A DNA stretch of 64,000 bases, from contig NZ_CP029078.1 in NCBI RefSeq assembly GCF_005222485.1, positions 3,903,501 to 3,967,500 on the forward strand. Direction: 5' to 3'. Source of the DNA: Streptomyces griseoviridis (GTDB lineage Bacteria; Actinomycetota; Actinomycetes; Streptomycetales; Streptomycetaceae). Numbering within the stretch: the stretch's first letter is position 1; each line of letters begins with the position of its first letter. Of this stretch, positions 24,153-32,460 are shown piece by piece. The translations under genes and the position numbers were made by a program. The notes beneath the pieces are model-generated. The model made no database searches. It was not told where the DNA came from and worked only from the letters and a program-made list of their open reading frames with translations.

Positions 24153-25181
24153 ATGACAGTTGACGCGTTGACGGACGTCATCGGGGTGCGGGTGGGCCAC
24201 GCGACCCTCACCGGGGACGGCAGGCTCACCGGGACGACGGTCGTCCTCGCACCGGAGGGAGGGGCCGTCGCGGCCGTGGATGTGCGGGGCGGCGGGCCGG
24301 GCACCAAGGAGACCGACGCGCTCGACCCGCGCAATCTCGTCGAGAGGGTCGAGGCGATCGTCCTGACCGGCGGCAGCGCCTACGGGCTCGACGCGGCGTC
24401 CGGGGTGATGGCGTGGCTGGAGGAGCGGGGGCGCGGAGTGCGGGTCGGCCCCGATCCCGCGCACGTCGTGCCGGTGGTGCCCGCCGCGTGCGTCTTCGAT
24501 CTGGGCCGGGGCGGCGACTTCTCCGCCCGCCCCGACGCGGGCACCGGCAAGGCCGCGGTCGAGGCGGCGGCGGCGAGCGCGCTGGGCGCGGCCGTGCGGG
24601 AAGGGTGCGTGGGCGCGGGCACCGGCGCCGCGGTGGGGCAGCTGAAGGGCGGGGTCGGCACCGCGAGCACGGTTCTCGACTCGGGGATCACGGTGGCGGC
24701 GCTGGTGGTGGCCAACGCTGCCGGGTCCGGGGTCGACCCCGAGACGGGGGTGCTGTACGGGGAGTTGTTCCAGGGGCGGGTGCGGTATCCGGAGAGGCGG
24801 GTGCACGAGGCGGCGGGGCGCCGCCTGGCGGAGATCGCGAGGACGAACGGCCGCCCGCCGTTGAACACGACGCTCGCCGTCGTCGCCACCGACGCGGACC
24901 TGTCGAAGGCACAGGCCCAGAAACTGGCGGGCACCGCCCACGACGGCATCGCGCGCGCCGTACGCCCGGTGCACCTGCTGCACGACGGCGACACGATATT
25001 CGCCCTGGCCACCGGCCGGCGCCCGCTGGGCACCGACTCCCCGCTCGCCCTGAACGACATCCTCGCAGCGGGCGCGGACACGGTGACCCGCGCCATAGTC
25101 CGAGCGATACGCGCGGCCGACTCGGTGACCGGCCCAGCGGGAACGTGGCCTTCGTACGGGGAGCTTTACGGGGAGGGGTGA
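24153..25181 (+). CDS. P1 family (DmpA/NylC-like) self-processing aminopeptidase/amidase
   Basis: A 342-residue Ntn-type hydrolase. N-terminal DVIGVRVGHATLTGDGRLTGTTVVL, central LTGGSAYGLDAASGV, KGGVGTAS, and the processing site RPPLNTTLAVVATDADLSK, where cleavage at Asn-Thr would free a catalytic Thr as in NylC-type enzymes. Members hydrolyse N-terminal beta-amino acids, D-amino acids or nylon oligomers. The ATG at 24153 follows GGAG; the open frame upstream is low-complexity and not protein-like. Confidence 0.9.
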   Translation: MTVDALTDVIGVRVGHATLTGDGRLTGTTVVLAPEGGAVAAVDVRGGGPGTKETDALDPRNLVERVEAIVLTGGSAYGLDAASGVMAWLEERGRGVRVGPDPAHVVPVVPAACVFDLGRGGDFSARPDAGTGKAAVEAAAASALGAAVREGCVGAGTGAAVGQLKGGVGTASTVLDSGITVAALVVANAAGSGVDPETGVLYGELFQGRVRYPERRVHEAAGRRLAEIARTNGRPPLNTTLAVVATDADLSKAQAQKLAGTAHDGIARAVRPVHLLHDGDTIFALATGRRPLGTDSPLALNDILAAGADTVTRAIVRAIRAADSVTGPAGTWPSYGELYGEG

Positions 25182-25596
25182 GGGTGGGGAGGGGCGGAGG
25201 GTGGGAGGGGCGGAGGGGGAGGGGGGAGGGGGGAGCCCCCCCCCAGTTCAGCGCCGTACCGCTCGCGCCCACCATTCCCCGGCCGACTCTGCTCTCGGCC
25301 CCAACCCCGCGCCGCCCCACCCCCACTCACGCCCCACCCCCACCCCCACCCCTGCTCCCGCCCCGCACCGGGCGCCCCCGCACCCGGCGCCCCGCGCTCG
25401 GCGTTTCCACACCCGGCGTCCCTGCACCCGGCGCCCGCGCCCGGCGCCCCCGCGCCCCCGTTCCCTCGCCCGATTGTCCCGGTTCTGTCACGTCGGGGGT
25501 TTTTCGGTGGGGGGAGGCAACCCCGGGCCTCGGTTGTTCCCTCTTTCCTGACGTACATGAGCGGATCACCCACATCACTTGAACCTGGAGCAGCCC
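25182..25596. other. 415-base intergenic region of G- and C-tracts
   Basis: The first part is strongly purine-biased on the plus strand and turns at about 25229-25243 into a G-run/C-run hairpin that may terminate the P1 gene. From 25300 to 25470 the top strand is C-rich low-complexity DNA. The last 100 bases (GTCGGGGGTTTTTCGG near 25492) probably carry the promoter of the L,D-transpeptidase. No convincing gene is seen. Confidence 0.6.
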
Positions 25597-26823
25597 GTGA
25601 CAACGCCGGACATAGCAGCGCGGCGCGCGCTGGGGGCCTGTGCCGTCCTGATGGTCGGCGCCCTCACCCTCACCGCCTGCGGTGGCAACGCCAACGCGAA
25701 CTCCGGCAAGGGTGACGGCAAGGGCGGCCAGGGGTCGTCCAAGACGTCGTCGGCGACGATCGCCATCTCGGCCAAGGACGGCTCGACGAGCGCGTCGATC
25801 AACTCGACCGGCGTGAAGGTCAGCGGCGGCAAGCTGACCGACGTGAAGATGACGGTGGCCGGGAGCGGGAAGGCCGTCGCCGGGGAGATATCCGCGAACG
25901 GCGGGAGCTGGAAGCCCGCGGAGCAGTTGGAGCGCGGGACGAAGTACCAGATCTCGGCGACGGCGAAGGACGCCCAGGGGCGTACCGCGGCGGCCAACTC
26001 CATCTTCACGACGGTCACTTCGGCCAGCAGTTTCATAGGGACGTACACGCCGGACGACGGGACGACGGTCGGCGTGGGGATGCCGGTGTCGTTCACCTTC
26101 GACAAGGCGATCTCCGACAAGAAGGACGTGCAGTCGCACATCACGGTCACTTCCAGCAGCGGCCAGAAGGTGGTCGGGCACTGGTTCGGGGAGCAGCGGC
26201 TCGACTTCCGGCCCGAGGAGTACTGGAAGGCCGGCTCGAAGGTCACGACGAAGATCGACCTGGACGGCGTCGAGGGCGCGAACGGCGTCTTCGGGGTGCA
26301 GAAGAAGTCGTTCACGTTCACCGTCGGGCGGGCGCAGGTCTCCACGGTCGACGTGAACACGCAGACCATGACGGTCGTCCGGGACGGCTCGACGCTCAAG
26401 TCGATCCCGATCTCGTCGGGCAGCGCCCAGCACACCACGTACAACGGGCAGATGGTGATCTCGGAGAAGTTCCGGCAGACGCGGATGAACAGCCAGACCG
26501 TCGGCCTGGGCGGCGAGTACGACATACCGGATGTGCCGGACGCGATGCGCCTGACCACCTCGGGGACCTTCATCCACGGCAACTACTGGTACAACAAGGC
26601 CAATCCGCCGTTCGGCCGCGAGGGCACGAGCCACGGCTGCATCGGGCTCGCGGACGCGCAGGGCGCGCAGAGCGACACCCCCGCGCACTGGTTCTTCGAC
26701 AACTCGCTCGTCGGGGACGTCGTGGTCGTCAAGAACTCCCCCGACAAGACGGTGCCGCCGGACAACGGCCTCAACGGGTGGAACATGGCGTGGAGCGAGT
26801 GGGTCGCGGGCAGCGCGGTGTGA
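25597..26823 (+). CDS. L,D-transpeptidase lipoprotein (YkuD domain, Ig-like repeats)
   Basis: A 408-residue lipoprotein: signal sequence with lipobox LTAC (Cys about residue 28), a Ser/Gly/Lys linker, two Ig-like domains and a C-terminal YkuD catalytic domain. In the last, His327 lies in TFIHGNYW and the SHGCIGL motif gives His346 and nucleophile Cys348. Such enzymes form 3-3 cross-links in peptidoglycan outside the membrane. The GTG at 25597 has GGAG seven bases upstream; the TTG at 25579 is less likely because the ribosome-binding site would be internal. Confidence 0.93.
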   Translation: MTTPDIAARRALGACAVLMVGALTLTACGGNANANSGKGDGKGGQGSSKTSSATIAISAKDGSTSASINSTGVKVSGGKLTDVKMTVAGSGKAVAGEISANGGSWKPAEQLERGTKYQISATAKDAQGRTAAANSIFTTVTSASSFIGTYTPDDGTTVGVGMPVSFTFDKAISDKKDVQSHITVTSSSGQKVVGHWFGEQRLDFRPEEYWKAGSKVTTKIDLDGVEGANGVFGVQKKSFTFTVGRAQVSTVDVNTQTMTVVRDGSTLKSIPISSGSAQHTTYNGQMVISEKFRQTRMNSQTVGLGGEYDIPDVPDAMRLTTSGTFIHGNYWYNKANPPFGREGTSHGCIGLADAQGAQSDTPAHWFFDNSLVGDVVVVKNSPDKTVPPDNGLNGWNMAWSEWVAGSAV

Positions 26824-26853
26824 CTCGGGGCCGACGACGTCCGTGCGGGGCAC

Positions 26854-26919
26854 CTGTCCGGGGCGTCTGTTCCGGAGCCTCTGTCCGGGGCGTCTCTCCG
26901 GGGGCGTCTCTCCGGGGCG
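26854..26919. repeat. Degenerate tandem repeats of TCCGGGGCGTCT type
   Basis: Four to five imperfect 15-18 bp units follow the transpeptidase gene in a 341-base gap (26824-27164). No gene is supported in the gap. Confidence 0.6.
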
Positions 26920-27027
26920 AGTGGCCGGTGATCGCCCCGGGCGCCGTCGCCGCCGGGCGGTTTGAAGGGCGCTTGACCGTCACATGACCGTCCCAAGGGA
27001 CCTTTGAGCAGCGTTTTTTGACGGAAC

Positions 27028-27061
27028 GCCGAGCCGCGCGGGAACTTCCCGCGCGGTCGGC
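27028..27061. terminator. Hairpin terminator
   Basis: CCGCGCGGG pairs with CCCGCGCGG around AACTT, and the stem extends through GCCGA/TCGGC with one bulged G. It lies about 200 bases after the transpeptidase stop. Confidence 0.6.
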
Positions 27062-27164
27062 GCGTTTTCCGGGCGTACGTTTTCTCGGTTCCCGGACATG
27101 ATGTCCGACCGAGGGGCTACGGTATGCACCCACAAGGTGACATGCAGCAACGCCGGGAGAGACC

Positions 27165-27911
27165 TTGAGCGTTCCGTACGAGACGGCAGCGCACGAACCA
27201 CCCGAGTCGCCCGAGTCTCCGGAGGAGCACCTCGCGCGACTGCTCGGCCGTGCGCTGAATTCTTTCGAGCTGCCCGACGAGACGATAAGGCGGCTGGACT
27301 GCGCGCTGGCGCACGACAGTTCGCTGCACTCCGCGCACCACAGCGCGGGCCGGCACCGGGAGACGTACCGGCACACCTGGCTGCTCGCCGACGGCACCGC
27401 GCTGACCCTCTGGGAGCTGGTGCACGATACGGCGTCGACCCGCGAGGTCCAGCACGAGGTGTACGTCGACGAGGAGGAGCTGCGCACCGCCACCGCGCGC
27501 CTGCCCCTGCCGCCGGACGCGCCGGACTTCGAACTGCCGGTGACGGTCCATCTCTCGCCGCTCCCCGAGCCCCGGCACACCTATGTGCCGGACGACTCGG
27601 CGGACCACGCGCGTCGTCTGCTGCGGCGCGCGGAGAACGGCGACCGGCCGGGCGCGGAGACGGCCGCCCTGCTGACGACCGCGTTCGCGCACCAGATCAC
27701 GCAGGCCTTCGGGCGCTCCTGCCGGGCGGGCCGGGCGGGCTTATGTTTCTCGCTCTACGAGCACGCGTTCCTGCTGGACGACGGCTCGGAGATCTCCCTG
27801 TGGGAGGTCGAGCACACGGCGACGCCCGACGGGCGGCACATGTGCGAGGTGTACGTGAGCGAGGACGCGGCCCGGGACGCCATGGAACGACGGGCCACAC
27901 AGGTCTTCTGA
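27165..27911 (+). CDS. DUF6227-type protein with an internal duplication
   Basis: A 248-residue acidic soluble protein conserved in Streptomyces; function unknown. It contains two related modules: LLADGTALTLWELVHDTAST followed by EVYVDEEELRTAT (about residues 75-108), and LLDDGSEISLWEVEH followed by CEVYVSEDAARDA (about 200-240). The duplication is clear in the sequence. The TTG start at 27165 is supported by GGGAG six bases upstream. Residue 188 (AGLCFS) uses a TTA codon, so translation should require bldA. The family name is from memory of the N-terminal sequence. Confidence 0.75.
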   Translation: MSVPYETAAHEPPESPESPEEHLARLLGRALNSFELPDETIRRLDCALAHDSSLHSAHHSAGRHRETYRHTWLLADGTALTLWELVHDTASTREVQHEVYVDEEELRTATARLPLPPDAPDFELPVTVHLSPLPEPRHTYVPDDSADHARRLLRRAENGDRPGAETAALLTTAFAHQITQAFGRSCRAGRAGLCFSLYEHAFLLDDGSEISLWEVEHTATPDGRHMCEVYVSEDAARDAMERRATQVF

Positions 27912-27929
27912 GTCGCTCCGGAAGCACCA

Positions 27930-28056
27930 CGGTCCGCGGACACAGCGGTTCCACGGACACAGCGGTTCCACGAACACCGCGGTTCCATGGACACCGTGCT
28001 CCGCGAACCCCACGGTCCCGCGGACACCACAGTTCACGGACACCACATCGCGAACA
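27930..28056. repeat. Degenerate 17-18 bp tandem repeats (GGACACAGCGGTTCCAC type)
   Basis: About seven imperfect copies follow the DUF6227 gene up to the terminator stem. Variation between copies suggests an old array. Confidence 0.65.
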
Positions 28057-28057
28057 C

Positions 28058-28087
28058 CACGGTCCGGGACTCTCGTCCCGGACCGTG
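28058..28087. terminator. Terminator between DUF6227 gene and fruA
   Basis: A perfect 13-bp stem (CACGGTCCGGGAC with its complement) and a TCTC loop lie between the convergent genes. Next to it a 22-base segment containing CTGCCCCGCTCGCGTGGCC is repeated twice (28091-28134). Confidence 0.8.
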
Positions 28088-28145
28088 ATCCACTGCCCCG
28101 CTCGCGTGGCCATGCACTGCCCCGCTCGCGTGGCCTCACGCGGTC

Positions 28146-30356
28146 TCACGCGGCGATCGGCTGCCTCTTCTCCGCCGTCGCGCCGCCCGCGTCGTCCGCC
28201 GATCCGCCCGGAGCCTGGCGCCGGGTGCTCTTGAGGACGACGACCAAGGCCGTCGTGACACAGACGCCCGCCGCGATGGCGATCAGGTAGAGGAACGGGT
28301 TGCCGATCAGCGGGACCACGAAGATGCCGCCGTGCGGGGCGCGCAGGGTGGCGCCGAAGGCCATCGACAGGCCGCCAGTGATCGCGCCGCCGACCATCGA
28401 GGACGGGATGACGCGCAGCGGGTCGGCCGCCGCGAACGGGATGGCGCCCTCCGTGATGAAGGAGGCGCCCAGAACCCAGGCGGCCTTGCCGTTCTCGCGC
28501 TCGGTGCGGTTGAACAGCTTGCCCCTGACGGTCGTGGCCAGCGCCATCGCCAGCGGCGGGACCATGCCGGCCGCCATGACCGCGGCCATGATCTTCATCG
28601 CGGAGTCACTGGGGCTGGCGACCGCGATACCGGCGGTGGCGAAGGTGTACGCGACCTTGTTGACGGGTCCGCCGAGGTCGAAGCACATCATCAGGCCGAG
28701 CAGCGCGCCGAGGAGGATGGCGTTGGAGCCGGTGAGGCCGTTCAGCCAGTCGGTCATCGCCTTCTGGGCGGAGGCGATGGGCTTGCCGATGACGACGAAC
28801 ATCAGGAATCCGACGATCGCCGAGGAGATCAGCGGGATCACCACCACCGGCATGATGCCGCGCAGTGCCGCCGGGATCCTGGCCCTCTGGATCGCCATCA
28901 CCACGCCACCGGCGATCAGACCGGCCGCGAGGGCGCCGAGGAAACCGGCGTTGATGGTGAGGGCGATGGCGCCGCCGACGAACCCCGGGACGAGCCCCGG
29001 CCGGTCCGCCATGCCGTACGCGATGTAGCCGGCCAGGACCGGGATCAGGAAGCCGAAGGCGACGCCGCCGATCTGGAAGAGCAGCGCGGCCCAGCTGTCG
29101 GTCTGGGTCCACACGAAGTGGTCCATGACCGACGGCGCCTTGTTGATCTGGTAGCCGCCGATCGCGAAGCCGAGGGCGATCAGCAGACCGCCCGCCGCGA
29201 CGAACGGGACCATGTAACTCACGCCGGACATCAGCCACTTGCGCAGCTTGGTGCCGTAGCCCTCGGCGGTGTCACCGGAGCGTTCGACCGGCGTGGGTGC
29301 CGTGCCGCCGGTCGCCTCGCCGCGCTCCGCCTTCTCCTGGACCTCGGAGATGAGGGCGCCTGGGCGGTTGATGCCGGCCTTCACGCCGACGTCGACGGTG
29401 GGCTTCCCGGCGAAGCGGTCCTTGTCGCGCACCGGCACGTCATGGGCGAAGATCACGCCGTCCGCCGCCGCGATGACGGCCGGGTCGAGCCGGGTGAATC
29501 CGGCTGACCCCTGCGTCTCGACGACGACCTCGACGCCCGCGTCCCGGCCCGCGTTCTCCAGCGACTCGGCGGCCATGTAGGTGTGGGCGATGCCGGTGGG
29601 GCAGGAGGTGACCGCGACGATACGGAAGGGACGCGCGGCGGACGGGGAGGCGGGGGAAGCGGGGGAGGCAGGGGCCTCGGACTCCGCGGAAGTCGCCGCC
29701 GTCGCCGTCTCCTCCGCCGTACTCGTCTCCTCCGCCGTACTCGTCGCCGTCGCCGCCGTCTCCGTCTCCGCCGTGCTGCCCGCTGCGGCGCCGGCGGAGG
29801 CCGCCCCCGGCGACGCAGCGGTGTTCTCCGAGGTGCCCTCGGCACCCGCGTCGCCCTGGGTGCCAACGTCGGCGGCGCTGCTCGCGGTGTCGGCGCTGCT
29901 CGCCGTGTCGGTCCGCGCGTCGCCGCGGATCAGGGCCGTCGCCGTCTCCGCGTCCTGTGCCGATCGCAGCGCCGTCGTGAACTCGGCGTTCATGAGCTGT
30001 CGGGCCAGCGAGGACAGGATGGTGAGGTGGGCGTCGTCGGCGCCCGCCGGGGCGGCGATCAGGAAGATCAGGTCGGCGGGGCCGTCCGGCGCACCGAAGT
30101 CGACGCCGTCGGCGCTGCGGCCGAAGGCGAGGGTCGGCTCGGTGACGTGCGCGCTGCGGCAGTGCGGGATGCCGATGCCGCCGTCGAGGCCGGTGGGCAT
30201 CTGGGCCTCGCGGGCGGCCACGTCGGCGAGGAAGCCGTCGAGGTCGGTCACCCGGCCCTTGGCCACCATGCGCTCGGCGAGGGCGCGCGCCGCCGCTTCC
30301 TTGGTGTCGGCGGACAGGTCGAGATCGACCAGGTCCGCGGTGATCATCTCGCTCAT
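28146..30356 (-). CDS. fruA: PTS fructose transporter subunit IIABC
   Basis: A 736-residue fused permease. IIA domain first (phospho-His in GGIGIPHCR, about residue 65), then a roughly 90-residue Ala/Ser/Thr/Glu low-complexity linker, the IIB domain (AVTSCPTGIAHTYMAAE with the phospho-Cys) and a C-terminal IIC membrane domain with about nine segments (FDLGGPVNKVAYTFA, FITEGAIPFAAADP, GATLRAPHGG). It imports and phosphorylates fructose to fructose-1-phosphate. AAGGAG is seven bases before the ATG. It is the last gene of fruR-fruK-fruA. Confidence 0.95.
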   Translation of the reverse strand: MSEMITADLVDLDLSADTKEAAARALAERMVAKGRVTDLDGFLADVAAREAQMPTGLDGGIGIPHCRSAHVTEPTLAFGRSADGVDFGAPDGPADLIFLIAAPAGADDAHLTILSSLARQLMNAEFTTALRSAQDAETATALIRGDARTDTASSADTASSAADVGTQGDAGAEGTSENTAASPGAASAGAAAGSTAETETAATATSTAEETSTAEETATAATSAESEAPASPASPASPSAARPFRIVAVTSCPTGIAHTYMAAESLENAGRDAGVEVVVETQGSAGFTRLDPAVIAAADGVIFAHDVPVRDKDRFAGKPTVDVGVKAGINRPGALISEVQEKAERGEATGGTAPTPVERSGDTAEGYGTKLRKWLMSGVSYMVPFVAAGGLLIALGFAIGGYQINKAPSVMDHFVWTQTDSWAALLFQIGGVAFGFLIPVLAGYIAYGMADRPGLVPGFVGGAIALTINAGFLGALAAGLIAGGVVMAIQRARIPAALRGIMPVVVIPLISSAIVGFLMFVVIGKPIASAQKAMTDWLNGLTGSNAILLGALLGLMMCFDLGGPVNKVAYTFATAGIAVASPSDSAMKIMAAVMAAGMVPPLAMALATTVRGKLFNRTERENGKAAWVLGASFITEGAIPFAAADPLRVIPSSMVGGAITGGLSMAFGATLRAPHGGIFVVPLIGNPFLYLIAIAAGVCVTTALVVVLKSTRRQAPGGSADDAGGATAEKRQPIAA

Positions 30357-30453
30357 CGCGGGCTCCTTCGCACGCGTATCGCCCGGGGGGTGAGGTGGGC
30401 GGGGACAGGGACGGGGGTGAGGGTGGGGACGGGGGTGGTCGGGGGCCTGCGGC

Positions 30454-31401
30454 TCATGGCACCGGTTCCGTCAGGGCGCGGTCGAGGGGGACGGCCGTCG
30501 TGACCGTCACCGCCGCGGGGTCGAGGTCGGCCGGGGTGGGCATGACGCTGCCCGGCAGTTGGACGGCGGCGGCGCCGTGCGCCACGGCGGAGGCGAGGGC
30601 GTCGGGCCCGCTGCCGCCGGCGATGAGGAAGCCGGCGAGGGAGGAGTCGCCGGCGCCGACGTTGCTGCGGACGGTGTCGACGCGGGCGCCGGCGAACCAG
30701 GTGCCGGCGTCGTCGACGAGGAGCTGGCCGTCGGCGCCCAGGCTCGCGAGGACGGCGCGCGCGCCCATCCCGCGCAACTCCTCGGCGGCCTTGACGGCGT
30801 CGCCCACGGTCGTGAGGGGGCGTCCGACGGCTTCCGCGAGTTCCTCGGCGTTGGGCTTGACCACGTCGGGCCGTTCGCGCAGCGCTTCGAGGAGAGCGCG
30901 CCCGGAGGTGTCGAGGGCGATCCGCGCTCCGCCCGCGTGTGCCCGCGCGACGACGTCGGCGTACCAGGCCGGTGCGAGCCCCCGGGGGAGGCTGCCGCAG
31001 CAGGCGATCCAGTCGGCGTCGCGGGAGTGGACGCGGACCGTCTCCAGGAGGAGTTCCTGTTCGGCGGGGCTCAGTTCGGGGCCCGGCGCGTTGATCTTGG
31101 TGAGGACGCCGTCCGCCTCGGCGAGGGCGATGTTGGAGCGGGTGGCTCCGGCGACCGGCACGGGGGCGACCTCGATGCCCTGCGCGTCGAGCAGTTCGGC
31201 GACGAGCGCGCCCGGCGCACCACCGAGGGGCAGGACGGCGACCGTGCGCCGTCCGGCCGCGTTGACGGCGCGCGAGACGTTGACGCCCTTGCCGCCGGGG
31301 TCCATGCGTTCGCCGGTGGCGCGGATGACCTCGCCGCGGTCGAGCGAGGGGACCTCGTAGGTGCGGTCGAGGGACGGATTGGGGGTGACGGTGAGGATCA
31401 T
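30454..31401 (-). CDS. fruK: 1-phosphofructokinase
   Basis: A 315-residue PfkB-family kinase with TPNPSLDRTYEV at the N-terminus, DPGGKGVNVSRAV for sugar binding, KPNAEELAEAVGRPL and NVGAGDSSLAGFL containing the catalytic Asp. It converts fructose-1-phosphate to fructose-1,6-bisphosphate. The ATG overlaps the fruR stop (ATGA, 31398-31401). A 97-base G-rich gap separates it from fruA. Confidence 0.95.
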   Translation of the reverse strand: MILTVTPNPSLDRTYEVPSLDRGEVIRATGERMDPGGKGVNVSRAVNAAGRRTVAVLPLGGAPGALVAELLDAQGIEVAPVPVAGATRSNIALAEADGVLTKINAPGPELSPAEQELLLETVRVHSRDADWIACCGSLPRGLAPAWYADVVARAHAGGARIALDTSGRALLEALRERPDVVKPNAEELAEAVGRPLTTVGDAVKAAEELRGMGARAVLASLGADGQLLVDDAGTWFAGARVDTVRSNVGAGDSSLAGFLIAGGSGPDALASAVAHGAAAVQLPGSVMPTPADLDPAAVTVTTAVPLDRALTEPVP

Positions 31402-32159
31402 GCGCGTACTACTTCCGTGCCGCCGCGTTCGATGACGGCGGCGTCGTCCGGGCTCAGCCCGCTGTCGGTGATCAGCAGGTCCACGTCGTTCAGGTCACCG
31501 AAGCGGGCGAAGTGCTCCTGGCCGTGCTTGGTGGAGTCGGCGAGCAGCACCACGCGCCTGGCCGCCGCCATGGCCGCGGTCTTGACGGCGGCCTCGGCGA
31601 GGTCGGGGGTGGTGAGGCCGTGCTCGGCGGAGAAGCCGTTGGCGGCGACGAAGAGGACGTCCGCCCGGATCTCGCCGTACGCGCGCAGCGCCCAGGCGTC
31701 GACGGCGGCCCGGGTGCGGTGCCGTACCCGGCCGCCGACCAGGTGGAGCTGGATGCCGGGGTGGTCGGCGAGCCGGGCGGCGATCGGGAGGCTGTGGGTG
31801 ACGACGGTGAGGGAGGACTCCAGCGGGATGGCGGCGGCGAGTCGCGCCACCGTCGTACCGGCGTCGAGGATGAGGGTGCCGTCGGTGGGGAGTTCGGCGA
31901 CGGCGGCCTGCGCGACGCGGTCCTTCTCGTCGGCGGCGGTGCCCTCGCGTTCGGTGAGGTCGGGCTCGAAGCCGAGGCGGCCGGCCGGGATGGCGCCGCC
32001 GTGCACCCGGCGCAGCAGTCCGGCGCGGTCGAGGGCCTTCAGGTCGCGGCGGATGGTCTCCGCGGTCACCTGGAACTCCTCGGCGAGCGACACCACGTCC
32101 ACCCGGCCGCCGTCGCGGGCGAGCCGCAGGATTTCCTGCTGACGCTCGGGTGCGTACAT
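31398..32159 (-). CDS. fruR: DeoR family repressor of the fructose operon
   Basis: A 253-residue DeoR regulator. The N-terminal helix-turn-helix is MYAPERQQEILRLARDGGRVDVVSLAEEFQVTAETIRRDLKAL; the C-terminal DeoRC sensor contains LILDAGTTV and VVTHSLPIAARLADH. It starts at the ATG at 32157-32159, the usual DeoR start. It is transcribed with fruK and fruA and probably represses them until fructose-1-phosphate binds. A dyad lies 36 bases upstream. Confidence 0.92.
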   Translation of the reverse strand: MYAPERQQEILRLARDGGRVDVVSLAEEFQVTAETIRRDLKALDRAGLLRRVHGGAIPAGRLGFEPDLTEREGTAADEKDRVAQAAVAELPTDGTLILDAGTTVARLAAAIPLESSLTVVTHSLPIAARLADHPGIQLHLVGGRVRHRTRAAVDAWALRAYGEIRADVLFVAANGFSAEHGLTTPDLAEAAVKTAAMAAARRVVLLADSTKHGQEHFARFGDLNDVDLLITDSGLSPDDAAVIERGGTEVVRA

Positions 32160-32194
32160 GTCCGCCTGCCTCCGACTGGATGTCCGACCGTTTC

Positions 32195-32211
32195 CGTTCG
32201 ATGCCCGAACG
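32195..32211. promoter_or_regulatory. Candidate FruR operator
   Basis: CGTTCG-ATGCC-CGAACG, a perfect 6-5-6 dyad upstream of fruR, within the likely promoter region (AT-rich 32225-32270). Confidence 0.5.
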
Positions 32212-32337
32212 TGTGGTTTCAGTCGGGAGGCTACGCACAGATTTCCAAAAAGTAAACAGGTTCGGAGACAGGCGGACACAAACGGGCATCCGGGGGGCGA
32301 GGGGGAGGCTGGCGCCCCACCCAGGCAGCCACAGGCA

Positions 32338-32376
32338 AGGCCGCGCCCGGCACCTTCACGGTGCCGGGCGCGGCCT
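32338..32376. terminator. Strong terminator before the MFS gene 3' end
   Basis: A 17-bp perfect stem with a TTCAC loop lies about 85 bases downstream of the MFS stop on the minus strand. The right arm is partly repeated at about 32402-32423. Confidence 0.8.
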
Positions 32377-32460
32377 CGGGTGGCATGCCCGGCGCCCTCT
32401 CGGTGCCGGGCGCGGCCTCGGGTGCCTCGGGTGGGGTGGTCCGAGGGGCGCGGCGGTGCC

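Noticed and set aside
25201-25551. Pro/Arg-rich open frame in the gap before the L,D-transpeptidase
   Set aside because: Low-complexity C-tract translation without start signals.
28332-30393. Long plus-strand frames antisense to fruA
   Set aside because: Asp/Arg-rich composition typical of antisense GC DNA; fruA motifs are complete on the other strand.
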